Positions 9,441 to 18,166 are shown, numbered from the stretch's first letter. The stretch: 32,811 bases of DNA from an uncultured Bermanella sp. (GCA_913058575.1 CAJXRF010000062.1:1-32811); one strand, 5' to 3'. A program made the numbers and translations. Notes: a model not told the origin generated them from the letters alone.

Positions 9441-10847
9441 TTAGCCTAAAGAGCGCACCATATTTTCAGGCTTTAATACTTCATCTAATTGTTCATCGGT
9501 CATTAAGGATTCTGCCCGAACCAAATCAATGACATTTTGATTGGTGGCTAAAGCATGTTTAGCAATACGTGATGCATTTTCATACCCGATATAAGGGTTA
9601 ATAGCAGTAATGACCCCTATGCTGTTGTTAACCATTTTTCGACAATGTTCAACATTGGCAGTAATGCCTTCAATGCAACAGGTTTCCAACATGGTCATGG
9701 CTTTGGTTAGATACTCTATGGAATCCAATACGCAATAGGTAATCAGTGGCTCCATGGCATTAAGCTGCAATTGTCCAGCTTCTGCTGCCATGGTGATGGA
9801 TAAATCGTGACCGATTACTCGATAAGCCACTTGGGACACGGCTTCAGGAATCACAGGGTTAACTTTACCGGGCATAATTGAGCTACCAGGTTGGCGCTCG
9901 GGTAAATTTATTTCATTAGGGCCGGCATAAGGGCCCATGCTGAGCAAACGTAAGTCATTACAAATTTTTGAAAGTTTTATGGCTAAGCGTTTCATCATGC
10001 TGGAAAACAGCACAAATGCCCCCATGTCAGAAGACGCTTCAATTAAGTCACTTGCTTGAACAAACGGGTAGCCGCTAATATTGGCTAGATGATTGGTGGC
10101 CAATTCTCCAAAGGTACTGTGAGCATTTAAGCCTGTGCCTACTGCGGTGCCTCCTAGATTTACTTCGGTTAGTAATTGAGACAATTCGCTGAGCCGATCT
10201 ATGTCTTCACTTAGCGTGCTGGCGAAAGCTTTAAATTCCTGTCCCAATGTCATGGGCACCGCATCTTGTAATTGAGTACGGGCCATCTTGATCACAGATG
10301 AGAACTCTTCGCCCTTTACCATAAAGGCATTTCTTAACGAGGTTAATGCATCCACCATTTTGTGATGGCTTTGTAATATGGCTAAACGCACTGCCGTTGG
10401 ATAAGCATCGTTGGTAGATTGAGAACGGTTTAAATCATCGTTGGGATGCATGTACTGGTATTCACCAGGCACGTGACCTAAGTGCTTTAAACACAAATTG
10501 GCAATCACTTCGTTGGCGTTCATATTGGTGGAAGTGCCTGCTCCACCCTGAATCATTTCCACTACAAAGGCATGGTGATGCTTGCCTTCAATTATTTCAT
10601 CTGTCACACATATTATGGCGTTCAGTTTTTCCTTTGATAACAACTCTAAATCTGAATTGGCAACAGCACAGGCCTGCTTTACATAAGCCAGCGCCTGAAC
10701 CAGTTCAGGGAAGTTTGAAAGGGGCTCACCCCCTAAGTCAAAATTAATGAGTGCTCGCTGAGTTTGAATGCCATACAACGCATCTTTTGGCACAAGGGCT
10801 GTGCCCAGCAAATCTTTTTCTTCACGAAATTCATTGGTATTGTTCAT
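9441..10847 (-). CDS. aspA: Aspartate ammonia-lyase (aspartase)
   Basis: Converts L-aspartate to fumarate and ammonia. The 468-residue product has the fumarase/aspartase signature GSSIMPGKVN at 321-330, containing the catalytic serine loop, and the substrate-binding stretches GGAGTSTNMN (101-110) and STNDAYPTA (144-152). The N-terminus (EKDLLGTALVP.DALYGIQTQRA) is typical of aspartase rather than fumarase C. AAGAGAT precedes the ATG. A sigma-54 promoter lies about 40 bases upstream, with regulator-site-like elements further out. With the racemase, transporter and NtrC-type system upstream, it forms an aspartate-use module. Confidence 0.94.
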   Translation of the reverse strand: MNNTNEFREEKDLLGTALVPKDALYGIQTQRALINFDLGGEPLSNFPELVQALAYVKQACAVANSDLELLSKEKLNAIICVTDEIIEGKHHHAFVVEMIQGGAGTSTNMNANEVIANLCLKHLGHVPGEYQYMHPNDDLNRSQSTNDAYPTAVRLAILQSHHKMVDALTSLRNAFMVKGEEFSSVIKMARTQLQDAVPMTLGQEFKAFASTLSEDIDRLSELSQLLTEVNLGGTAVGTGLNAHSTFGELATNHLANISGYPFVQASDLIEASSDMGAFVLFSSMMKRLAIKLSKICNDLRLLSMGPYAGPNEINLPERQPGSSIMPGKVNPVIPEAVSQVAYRVIGHDLSITMAAEAGQLQLNAMEPLITYCVLDSIEYLTKAMTMLETCCIEGITANVEHCRKMVNNSIGVITAINPYIGYENASRIAKHALATNQNVIDLVRAESLMTDEQLDEVLKPENMVRSLG

Positions 10848-10887
10848 AAGATCTCTTCTTTTTTATTATTGGCTTAATCTCTTAAGA

Positions 10888-10902
10888 GCAAAACATCGGC
10901 CA
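10888..10902 (-). promoter_or_regulatory. Sigma-54 (-24/-12) promoter of aspA
   Basis: Read on the minus strand this is TGGCCGATGTTTTGC: GG at -24, exactly 10 bases, then GC at -12, with the TGGC and TTGC extensions of the RpoN consensus. Transcription would start near 10876, giving a leader of about 29 bases. An NtrC-family activator is encoded next door. Exact spacing and context make this convincing by eye. Confidence 0.75.
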
Positions 10903-10968
10903 ACTTATCAAATACTCGAAAAGTCCTATATTTACAGGGTAAATTGGGTATATTTTTAAATAACCCCC

Positions 10969-10984
10969 TCTAAAAGGTTATAAC
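10969..10984. promoter_or_regulatory. Proximal activator-site candidate upstream of aspA
   Basis: TCTAAAAGGTTATAAC, ending in the self-complementary GTTATAAC. Its centre is about 76 bp upstream of the -24 box. A matching sequence (TCTAAAGGTTATAAT on the opposite strand) lies about 75 bp upstream of the symporter's -24 box. Part of a gene-free stretch (10848-11273) that otherwise holds the promoter and the distal palindrome. Confidence 0.5.
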
Positions 10985-11200
10985 TTTGGTGATAAAAAAT
11001 AATCACTAATAAATTTTAATATACCGACTTTAATTGAAAAACCGACTTATCATCGGTAATAAGTAATAAAGAAATTAGCATTCATAAGTTAATGGTGAAA
11101 ACAACGGATATTAAGTACTTTTAGAGCGTGAACTTTCAGTTTTTAGTAGATTTTTGACAGGTGCTAAAATAAAAAAGGCCGGTGTTCATTTTTATAATCC

Positions 11201-11240
11201 CCCCTATAACTAGAACAAAGGTTATAGGGGTTTAAACATT
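11201..11240. promoter_or_regulatory. Distal palindrome, candidate enhancer for the NtrC-type regulator
   Basis: Perfect 10-bp arms CCCCTATAAC (11201-11210) and GTTATAGGGG (11221-11230) with a 10-base spacer, followed by TTTAAA. The same CTATAAC...GTTATAGGnGTTTAAA arrangement recurs upstream of the symporter at 18167-18210. No T-run follows on either strand, so it is a poor terminator. It lies about 315 bp upstream of the aspA -24 box. Confidence 0.5.
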
Positions 11241-11247
11241 AACCATT

Positions 11248-11291
11248 AAAAAAAGTAACAGGAAGATGACGTCTTATAAGACGTCATCTTC
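11248..11291 (-). terminator. Terminator of the sensor kinase/response regulator operon
   Basis: A perfect 30-base palindrome (11262-11291; half-arm GAAGATGACGTCTTA) contains the last codons and stop of the response regulator gene. On the minus strand it is followed after 7 bases by seven T (11254-11248). The gap before the T-run is longer than ideal. Confidence 0.62.
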
Positions 11292-12704
11292 TTGAGCAGA
11301 TTTTTTTAAACGCTTGCTTAGTGCTGGTTGAGAAATCCCCAATAGTCGCGCTGCCGTAGACTGGTTACCATGAGCACGCTTCATGGACTCTTTAATTAAT
11401 AAAGTGGAGATTTCTTTTAGGGTAGGCAATGGCTGATCACTGATGAAAATTTCCCGTTCACCATCCATAAGTGACGCATCAGGTAAAGAGCTTTCCTGTC
11501 CATCCATGGCTTGTTTAAACACCGACATAGACAAGGTACGAGACTGATGTACACTTAATGCATCATAAGCCATGGCCCTAAGTTCGCGAATGTTCCCGGG
11601 AAAAGAATAGTTACCTAACAACACGGCCAATTCCCGTGGCACATTAGGCTTAACTTTTCCTAGTTCTTTGGCAGCCGCTTCTAAAAAGAAATCTAATAAT
11701 AAAGCCACATCCCCTTTGCGTTGTCTTAATGGTGGGATGTCTACGTGGTGTACTTTCAATCGGTAATAAAGATCGTTACGAAAATCACCAGCACGCTGTT
11801 TCTTATTTAAGTCCTGATGCGTGGCGGCAATAATACGCGCCTGAATGCGCTTGGGTTTATCACTGCCTATGGGGTAATACTCCCCTTCTTGTAATAACCG
11901 CAACAATTTCACTTGGGAAGCAATATTTAAATCGCCAATTTCATCTAGAAATAACGTTCCTGCCCCTGCTTGTTCAATCATGCCGGCGCGTTGGCTGTCG
12001 GCACCTGTGAACGCGCCACGCTTATGACCAAACAAAGTATCGGCAAATAAGTGATCGTCTAACCCTGCTACGTTCACACAGACTAATTCTCCCCCTCGCC
12101 CGCTGGAGTCATGAATAGCCTTGGCGATTAATTCCTTTCCCACTCCGCTTTCACCGGTAATTAAAATTGGCTGTTTGCTGCGTGAAACGGATAAAATATA
12201 TTGGAAGATAGATCGCATGCGGGCATCGTTGGTAACGATATGAGAAAAGGCATCTTGGTCGGGGGATGTATTTTCAAGCATGTACTGACGCAGGGATTGG
12301 TTTTCAATATTCAATTCTTGAAAGCGCACTACCCGTTTAATGCCACCCATTAAGCGCTCGGGCTCATCGGTTTTAACATAATAATCATACGCGCCACTTT
12401 TAATGCATTGCACCGCACGCTCTATTTGGCCAATGCCACTGATAATAATCACGGCAATATGAGGATGGCATTCTACAATTTTTTCAAGCAAGGCCTCACC
12501 AGATAAATGGGGCATATTTAAATCCAATAACACCACTGCAAATTGGCCTGTGGCCAATTCATCCATTACCAAGCGGCTGTCGGTACACTGCTTAATGTTG
12601 TCAATGCCCGCATAGCGTTCTAATGAAAAACTTAAACTGCGCAAAAAAACTTCTTCGTCATCCACCATTAATATTTTAAATGAGGGGTATAAGGTATTAG
12701 TCAT
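11274..12704 (-). CDS. Sigma-54-dependent NtrC-family response regulator
   Basis: Transcription activator that remodels RNA polymerase-sigma-54. The 476-residue protein has a receiver domain (about 10-125) with acidic D15-D16, phosphorylation site D61 in LLDLNMP and conserved K111. The AAA+ domain has Walker A GESGVGKE (184-191), the sigma-54 contact loop GAFTGA (230-235) and Walker B LFLDEIGD (251-258). A Fis-type helix-turn-helix (STAARLLGISQPALSKRLKK) lies at the C-terminus. It overlaps the kinase gene by 4 bases. Sigma-54 promoters before aspA and the symporter are the obvious targets. It resembles acidic-amino-acid regulators such as AauR in role, which is an inference from context. Confidence 0.93.
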   Translation of the reverse strand: MTNTLYPSFKILMVDDEEVFLRSLSFSLERYAGIDNIKQCTDSRLVMDELATGQFAVVLLDLNMPHLSGEALLEKIVECHPHIAVIIISGIGQIERAVQCIKSGAYDYYVKTDEPERLMGGIKRVVRFQELNIENQSLRQYMLENTSPDQDAFSHIVTNDARMRSIFQYILSVSRSKQPILITGESGVGKELIAKAIHDSSGRGGELVCVNVAGLDDHLFADTLFGHKRGAFTGADSQRAGMIEQAGAGTLFLDEIGDLNIASQVKLLRLLQEGEYYPIGSDKPKRIQARIIAATHQDLNKKQRAGDFRNDLYYRLKVHHVDIPPLRQRKGDVALLLDFFLEAAAKELGKVKPNVPRELAVLLGNYSFPGNIRELRAMAYDALSVHQSRTLSMSVFKQAMDGQESSLPDASLMDGEREIFISDQPLPTLKEISTLLIKESMKRAHGNQSTAARLLGISQPALSKRLKKSAQEDDVL

Positions 12705-14425
12705 AGTTGAAGCCCTTTATCAACAGCAGGCATAGATAATGTCACTGTGGTGCCTACCCCGGGTTTTGATGTGAAATGCATTAGGCCATCATGATCGCGC
12801 ACGATACCAGCTGACACCGACAAACCTAATCCGGTGCCACCTTCTTGGCGATTGGTGGTAAAAAATGGGTCTGTTAATTTTGCCATGTTTTCCTCACTAA
12901 TGCCGCACCCTTGATCGGTAATTTGTAAACTCACTCGGCGCGAATATTTATCATAATGTGTGGAAATCCGAATGGTGCTTTCAGTGCCCTGACTGGCCTG
13001 AATGGCATTTAAAATTAGGTTCACAATGACTTGTTCAATGCGTTGCGCATGACCCATAATTTTAGGTAAATTCGCTTCAAAGTCATTCACAAATTCAATG
13101 GACGTTTTATTAATGGTATTAACCGTTAGCCTGCAAGCGGTTTCGCATAGCTCATTTACATCTAGGCATTCCATTGAATGCTTGTCATCACCACTTTGGC
13201 TGGAAAAATGCTTTAGGTCGGCCACGATGCCTTTAATACGTTTTGTACTGTCGTCCATATCTTGCAGTATACTGCTCAAAGTATCGCGCATTTTAGGATA
13301 AGGCATGCCCATTAATTCAAGACCGCCTTTTTGTTGGTATTCTTCATCCAGTATTTCTCGTATTTCATCAAAGGCTTCCAATACCACAGGAAAGTTTAAC
13401 GTGAGAATTCCGCAAGGATTATTAATTTCATGGGCCACACCTGAAACCAATATCCCCAGTGACGCCATTTTATCCACCTGCATTAATTGCTTTTGACGCT
13501 CTTGCAAATCTTGGGTGCGCTCTTCCACTTTTTTTCTTAAAGAGCGATTCCAAATACCCACCGTAGCAATGATAAACAACATGAGCACCGACACCACTGC
13601 ACCGCTTAAACCAAGGGTTTTCCATGGGAAACCCGCTTCAAGTGTGCCAAACCATTTTTGATATATTTGTTGCTGACGGCCGGTATTTTTTAAGATGGCC
13701 AGCCCTTGTGCAAACTGCGCCAATAAATCCTCTTCACCTTTTCGTACTGCATAACCGTATCGCTGAGCTAAAAACGGCTGCATGACCGTTCGAATATTAG
13801 TGAGTTTCAGTTCGCGGCTTAAATACAGGCCAGGCAAATTAGCCACGGCGGCATAATCGTGTTTTAAAGTGGCCAGTAAGCGCAGGGCATCGGCATGGGT
13901 ATCCACTAAAATGAGCGTCACATTCAAATCTAAAATCTTTAATTTGTCATGCATGATGCCGCCACGCTGTACGATCACCTCTTTGCCGGTCAATTCATTT
14001 AAGGATTCAATATTAGGGCTTAGGGGGTGGGCAAATAAAGATTGATGAACAAGCGCATGGGAAGGCGAGAAATCAAAGATTTGTTTACGAGGCTCAGACA
14101 CAGACATGCCCTGAAGAACATCCAACTCACCGGTGAGCACAGCTTTGCGCATATCGCTCCACAGGCCTAATTGAATGTCCACCTGAATACCCATCACTTC
14201 GGCAATGGCTTGGGTAAGTTCTACGTTATAACCGGTGGCTACACCTGCTTCATCGAGGAATTCGTAAGGAGGGTAATTGTGATCGCCCCCTACCCGAATC
14301 ACACCATGGTGGGCATGATGAATCACCACACTGTCTGCGGCCAACGCTTTTATGGGAAGCCCATGCACTAAGACAAGCAATAACCCTGTCAAACACTTCC
14401 ATCTGGCTAATTTCACACCCATCAC
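12701..14425 (-). CDS. Sensor histidine kinase with periplasmic amino-acid-binding domain
   Basis: Membrane sensor of the two-component system, 574 residues. A signal peptide or anchor (LTGLLLVLVHGLPIKALA) is followed by an SBP_bac_3 solute-binding domain (about 42-262, with YPPYEF and GYNVEL typical of polar amino acid binders). Next come a transmembrane helix (about 271-291), a short coiled coil, a HisKA domain with H332 in AHEINNP, and an ATPase domain: N473, DQGCGIS 504-510, GGTGLGLS 529-536. GTG 14425 is followed directly by ATG 14422; either could start, with AAGG close upstream. No PAS domain is seen, so ligand binding in the periplasm is the likely signal. Aspartate or glutamate is my guess from the neighbours. 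Confidence 0.92.
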   Translation of the reverse strand: MMGVKLARWKCLTGLLLVLVHGLPIKALAADSVVIHHAHHGVIRVGGDHNYPPYEFLDEAGVATGYNVELTQAIAEVMGIQVDIQLGLWSDMRKAVLTGELDVLQGMSVSEPRKQIFDFSPSHALVHQSLFAHPLSPNIESLNELTGKEVIVQRGGIMHDKLKILDLNVTLILVDTHADALRLLATLKHDYAAVANLPGLYLSRELKLTNIRTVMQPFLAQRYGYAVRKGEEDLLAQFAQGLAILKNTGRQQQIYQKWFGTLEAGFPWKTLGLSGAVVSVLMLFIIATVGIWNRSLRKKVEERTQDLQERQKQLMQVDKMASLGILVSGVAHEINNPCGILTLNFPVVLEAFDEIREILDEEYQQKGGLELMGMPYPKMRDTLSSILQDMDDSTKRIKGIVADLKHFSSQSGDDKHSMECLDVNELCETACRLTVNTINKTSIEFVNDFEANLPKIMGHAQRIEQVIVNLILNAIQASQGTESTIRISTHYDKYSRRVSLQITDQGCGISEENMAKLTDPFFTTNRQEGGTGLGLSVSAGIVRDHDGLMHFTSKPGVGTTVTLSMPAVDKGLQL

Positions 14426-14525
14426 CCTTATTATTATTGGCTAAATATCCCTAGCGATGATTAAACACGCTTTAAACTGGGTTATTTAATTCATTGAGTT
14501 TAGCAGTGAAGCTTGCTTGGTGAAA

Positions 14526-15293
14526 TCACATAGCGCCTAAAGATTGCAGCACTGGGCTGCGATTTGCAGCGCGTACCATGGCCTGCGCCAAAACCTTAGT
14601 GGCATCAATGACAATACTGGTTTCTAGTTGCTCTTCGGTAATGGCCAATGGAATTTCCGTGCAACCTAAAATAATGGCTTGAGCACCTTTGCGGGACAAA
14701 AACCGCGACGCCAACAATAAATCATTACGAGCACGTACCTGCACCGGACTTGAGTGGGACTTAATACCGTAATCTTTATCATAAATGGCGGGGCTCACAA
14801 ACAAAGACTGTATGTCTTCAGGTGGTTGAATTACATGTATGCCATAACGATTCATGACCTGCGTATAAACTTGGGAGTTAACCGTACCGACTGTGCCTAA
14901 TACACCCACTTGAGTCACTTGTGGGTATTGCTGGACCATTAATTTGGCCACTTCTTCAATTAAATGCACCAATTCCACATGTTCGGGAATGTCTCTTAAT
15001 ACTTGATCTAAAATCAAAGGAGCATGAGCGGTATTGCAAGGAATGCCCACCACACTTGACCCTAAATCAGACAACTGATTAATAATTCTGGCAATGCTGG
15101 TGGCAGGGTTTTGCGATATTTCCCCCGACAGAAATTGACTGCGATCTACCGTTAAATGCGGTGCAGATAACATGGCCACGGGCAAATGTTCCTGATCGCA
15201 ACTGGCATCGGTGGCATCGTATATTTTTCTAATTAAATCGATAGCAGCATAACTGCCCATACCACCGACTACACCTATTTGTTTATCTTTCAT
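14526..15293 (-). CDS. Aspartate/glutamate racemase family protein
   Basis: PLP-independent racemase of the Asp/Glu racemase superfamily, 255 residues. Both catalytic cysteines are present: C86 in GIPCNTAHA and C211 in LGCTEIPL. The N-terminal GVVGGMGS is typical of aspartate racemases rather than MurI. It lies between the porin and the sensor kinase, 100 bases before the latter, and would feed L-aspartate to the aspartase. A GAAGG lies 7 bases before the ATG. Family is secure. Preference for aspartate is inferred from residues and neighbours; it could accept glutamate or another acidic amino acid. Confidence 0.88.
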   Translation of the reverse strand: MKDKQIGVVGGMGSYAAIDLIRKIYDATDASCDQEHLPVAMLSAPHLTVDRSQFLSGEISQNPATSIARIINQLSDLGSSVVGIPCNTAHAPLILDQVLRDIPEHVELVHLIEEVAKLMVQQYPQVTQVGVLGTVGTVNSQVYTQVMNRYGIHVIQPPEDIQSLFVSPAIYDKDYGIKSHSSPVQVRARNDLLLASRFLSRKGAQAIILGCTEIPLAITEEQLETSIVIDATKVLAQAMVRAANRSPVLQSLGAM

Positions 15294-15362
15294 AATGAAA
15301 CCTTCATGGGTTTAACATTGATCCCATATTCATACAAAGCATTGAGGATAAAACTGATTTGT

Positions 15363-15391
15363 AAAAAAGTCCTCCAATCATAGATTGGAGG
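15363..15391 (-). terminator. Terminator of the porin gene
   Basis: Perfect 9-bp stem CCTCCAATC/GATTGGAGG with a 3-base loop, followed on the minus strand by AC and six T. It is 24 bases beyond the porin stop and separates the porin transcript from the racemase gene. Confidence 0.85.
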
Positions 15392-15414
15392 CAAAAGGGC
15401 ACAACTAAAACGGT

Positions 15415-16485
15415 TTAAAATTTCACATCTAGGTTCACCTGGTAACGCATCATGGTTTTGGCACTGCCATCGTCCTGAAGCGAAGCCACCACTGAATCGT
15501 CTAAGGTTTCAGAATAAAACAAACGCGGGGTAATGCTGACTTTGGAATCCAGCTTATATTTAAGCTGCGCCATACCGCCTTCAAAGTTTTCTAGCGCATG
15601 CATGTCAGTTTGAGTAAATTCGCCGTTAGCCAAAGTCCCTAACTGCCCTACTCGCCAATAGCTTAAGTTTCCTGTTAATTGACCACCAAGCTGATAACCG
15701 AAGCCAGCAATTAACGCCTCGCCTTGGCTTTCGTAGCTGGTGCTGGCATCTTCGTTGGTCACGTTGGCATCTAGCGTGAAACTGGCTTTGCCCATTTTTG
15801 CTTTCGCAGTAAGGGTGGTCATGGCGCTGGATTCCAAATCACCTAAACGATCAGAGGTATCGTCATCCAGTGCAATGTGACCTAGACCTAAGGTGACATC
15901 TCCAAAACCGTACACCACTTGTAAATGGTTCCAAGCCAGATCGCTGTTACCATTGCGCGATTCGTCAATAATAAAGTGTGCACTGTTAATGGTGACAGGG
16001 CCTGCTGTAAATGTTGCCGCCCCCCCTTCTAGAGTTTGAGTGTCCTCTAAATATAATTCGGTGGTGCGAAAATAATTAGCCGGAACTTTACCACCATCAA
16101 TTCTTAAATTTTCAATACCTGTGTAGCTCACATAAGCTTGGTCGTAACCAAAATCGGCTGAATTGTCAGACCCTAACGTGTCGTGAGAGCTATCATTGTT
16201 AGAGGCATTATTACGCAGGCGAAACTTCACACTGATGTCATCATTTACTTGAACTTTAGCACCGATACGTAACCGAATACGGGCACGATCACTGTCGCTT
16301 TGATAATTCACATTGTAATCTTCACCACGCAGACGAAAATCCCCAAAGACGGTGACTTTATCTTCAAGGCTAATAGCCGCTTGACTGCCCATAGAAGCGC
16401 TGAGTATGGCGATGCTTAATGGTGCAATTAAAAATACTTTGTTCATTTTTTTCATACCAACGGTGTTAGTTTTTATAATTCCCAC
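15415..16485 (-). CDS. Putative outer-membrane porin
   Basis: Predicted beta-barrel porin, 356 residues. A signal peptide (VFLIAPLSIAILSASMGSQA) is followed by alternating amphipathic strands. The chain ends in a C-terminal phenylalanine (LDVKF), the usual signal for barrel assembly. FGDFRLRGEDYN and RARIRLRIGA near the N-terminus are typical of the uncharacterised 'putative porin' family. The GTG at 16485 has GGAG 5 bases upstream. ATG 16455 (MKKMNKV) would give a more usual signal peptide but has a weaker site. It follows the symporter gene after 155 bases without a terminator, so the two are probably co-transcribed. Passage of acidic amino acids is an inference. Confidence 0.82.
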   Translation of the reverse strand: MGIIKTNTVGMKKMNKVFLIAPLSIAILSASMGSQAAISLEDKVTVFGDFRLRGEDYNVNYQSDSDRARIRLRIGAKVQVNDDISVKFRLRNNASNNDSSHDTLGSDNSADFGYDQAYVSYTGIENLRIDGGKVPANYFRTTELYLEDTQTLEGGAATFTAGPVTINSAHFIIDESRNGNSDLAWNHLQVVYGFGDVTLGLGHIALDDDTSDRLGDLESSAMTTLTAKAKMGKASFTLDANVTNEDASTSYESQGEALIAGFGYQLGGQLTGNLSYWRVGQLGTLANGEFTQTDMHALENFEGGMAQLKYKLDSKVSITPRLFYSETLDDSVVASLQDDGSAKTMMRYQVNLDVKF

Positions 16486-16640
16486 GGTAACTCCAATTTT
16501 TTAAGTGACTTATACGTCTTATTTTTCCATCACAATGTAATGTCTGTCTTCCTGAATAGACATGTAACACTTTCTACTTTCCAGGCGCTGACCAATACAT
16601 AAATGCAAAAGTCAGTCTGAAAATTAATTTCTATTGATGT

Positions 16641-17909
16641 TTAAGCGTTAGCTTTAGAGGGTGCAAGATCACTGGCAATTGACTCAACGCCGTTATAAAC
16701 GGATTCGTTCAATTCATTTTCACTTTTACCAATTAACACCGACACCATGAGGTCTCCTGACACATTCACGGTAGTGCGAGCCATATCCAAGATACGATCA
16801 ATACCTGCAATAATGGCTAGACCTTCCATGGGTAGGCCAACTGTGCTGAGTACCAAGGACAACATAATTAAACCAGCACCCGGAACACCTGCTGTACCAA
16901 TTGATGCAAGCGTTGCCGTTAACACGATGGTGACGTAATCGGCGCTAGAAAGATCAACACCAAAAGCCTGAGCAATAAATAGTGCACAAACACCTTGGTA
17001 AAGAGCAGTACCATCCATATTAATGGTGGCACCAAGAGGTAGGGTAAAACTTGAAATTCCGCGAGATACACCCATTTTTTCATGGGCACAACGCATACTT
17101 ACTGGCAATGTGCCTGAGCTACTGGTGGTGGTAAACGCCACCATTTGTGCATCCGTAATGCCTTTGAAGTAACGCACAGGGTTAAGCTTCGCCACAATCC
17201 CCACTAAACCACCGCACACAAACAACACGTGAAGAATGCAACCGATGTACACAGCAGCAATCACTTTTGCTAAAGGCAACAAAATATCCAAGCCGTACTT
17301 ACCGGCCACCCAAGCAGATAAAGCAAATACACCAATGGGCGCAAAGCTCATCACTATTTCGGTTAGCTTATACATGGCTTCAGCAAAACTTTCGAAAACC
17401 CGCACCACAGGCTTTCCTTTTTCACCAATAAGGGTTAACGCGATGCCTAACCCCAAGGCAAAAACGATAATTTGCAAAATATTTCCAGCCGCCAATGCCC
17501 CTACAGGGTTTTTAGGCACCATGGCTAATACGGTATCCACTAAAGAAGGTGCGTCTTTTGCCACCACTTCAGATGTCGCCACCATATTTAAACCAGCACC
17601 AGGTTCAAGAATTGTCCCGATGCCTAAACCGATGGAAATGGCCACTGCCGTGGTGAACATATAAATAGCAATGGTTTTAAAACCAATTCGGCCCATTTTT
17701 TTGGTGTCTTGCATGGAAGTCACGCCCACCACTAACGAACAAAAAACTAGCGGAACGATGAGCATTTTAATGGCATTGATAAATAATGTGCCAAGAGGTT
17801 TTATGTATTCAGCATCGGCACCCAGAAAAGCACCCACACCCACACCTAAAATCAACCCTATTAAGATTTTTTTCCATAACGCAATATTTGAAAGAAAAGA
17901 TTTACTCAT
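16641..17909 (-). CDS. Dicarboxylate/amino acid:cation symporter, glutamate/aspartate type
   Basis: Inner-membrane DAACS (SDF) family transporter, 422 residues. Visible hallmarks are the hairpin-1 serine motif TTSSSGTLP, NMDGTA in TM7 and DRILDMARTTVNVSGD in TM8. In the archaeal homologue GltPh, the TM8 Asp and Arg bind the amino group and side-chain carboxylate of aspartate. Both are present here (D375 and R378), favouring an acidic amino acid over a plain C4-dicarboxylate. AGAGG precedes the ATG. A sigma-54 promoter and upstream elements shared with aspA lie ahead of it. The porin gene follows. Confidence 0.92.
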   Translation of the reverse strand: MSKSFLSNIALWKKILIGLILGVGVGAFLGADAEYIKPLGTLFINAIKMLIVPLVFCSLVVGVTSMQDTKKMGRIGFKTIAIYMFTTAVAISIGLGIGTILEPGAGLNMVATSEVVAKDAPSLVDTVLAMVPKNPVGALAAGNILQIIVFALGLGIALTLIGEKGKPVVRVFESFAEAMYKLTEIVMSFAPIGVFALSAWVAGKYGLDILLPLAKVIAAVYIGCILHVLFVCGGLVGIVAKLNPVRYFKGITDAQMVAFTTTSSSGTLPVSMRCAHEKMGVSRGISSFTLPLGATINMDGTALYQGVCALFIAQAFGVDLSSADYVTIVLTATLASIGTAGVPGAGLIMLSLVLSTVGLPMEGLAIIAGIDRILDMARTTVNVSGDLMVSVLIGKSENELNESVYNGVESIASDLAPSKANA

Positions 17910-17994
17910 GATTACTGCCTCTCGTTCTTATTTTTTTAGTGTCGTTAGCATCCATACACTCAACGTAAGCTGCGCATACTTAATAAGTGATAGA

Positions 17995-18009
17995 GCAAGG
18001 ACTATTCCA
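17995..18009 (-). promoter_or_regulatory. Sigma-54 promoter of the symporter gene
   Basis: Minus-strand TGGAATAGTCCTTGC: GG, exactly 10 bases, then GC, with the TTGC of the -12 element. The expected start is near 17984, giving a leader of about 75 bases. The match at the outer -24 positions (AAT instead of CAC) is weaker than at aspA. Confidence 0.66.
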
Positions 18010-18075
18010 ATCTACCCAAACGCTTGAATGACGGGGGTTCCAGGGAATTTAAACGAAAAAAAATGCTAAGATAAA

Positions 18076-18090
18076 ATTATAACCTTTAGA
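18076..18090. promoter_or_regulatory. Proximal activator-site candidate upstream of the symporter
   Basis: ATTATAACCTTTAGA, the reverse complement of TCTAAAGGTTATAAT. It matches the aspA proximal site (one indel and one substitution) and sits at nearly the same distance (about 75 bp) from the -24 box, in inverted orientation. Confidence 0.5.
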
Positions 18091-18166
18091 ATATAAAGAG
18101 GAGAAACTCACGGTGAAAGCTACAAAACATGGGCATTTCGCCCATAAACAGCCGCGAATCAAATAG

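Noticed and set aside
9441-10847. Class II fumarase
   Set aside because: The family signature is shared, but the N-terminal region and the neighbouring Asp racemase and transporter favour aspartase.
11201-11230. Distal palindrome as a terminator of the regulator operon
   Set aside because: No T-run on either strand, a better terminator exists at 11248-11291, and the sequence recurs upstream of the symporter.
16486-16640. Sigma-54 promoter for the porin gene
   Set aside because: No GG-N10-GC arrangement is present on the minus strand in this gap, so co-transcription with the symporter is more likely.
16641-17909. C4-dicarboxylate transporter DctA
   Set aside because: TM8 keeps DRILDMARTTVNV, with the Asp that binds the amino group, and the context is aspartate metabolism. 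A Glu/Asp-type symporter fits better.
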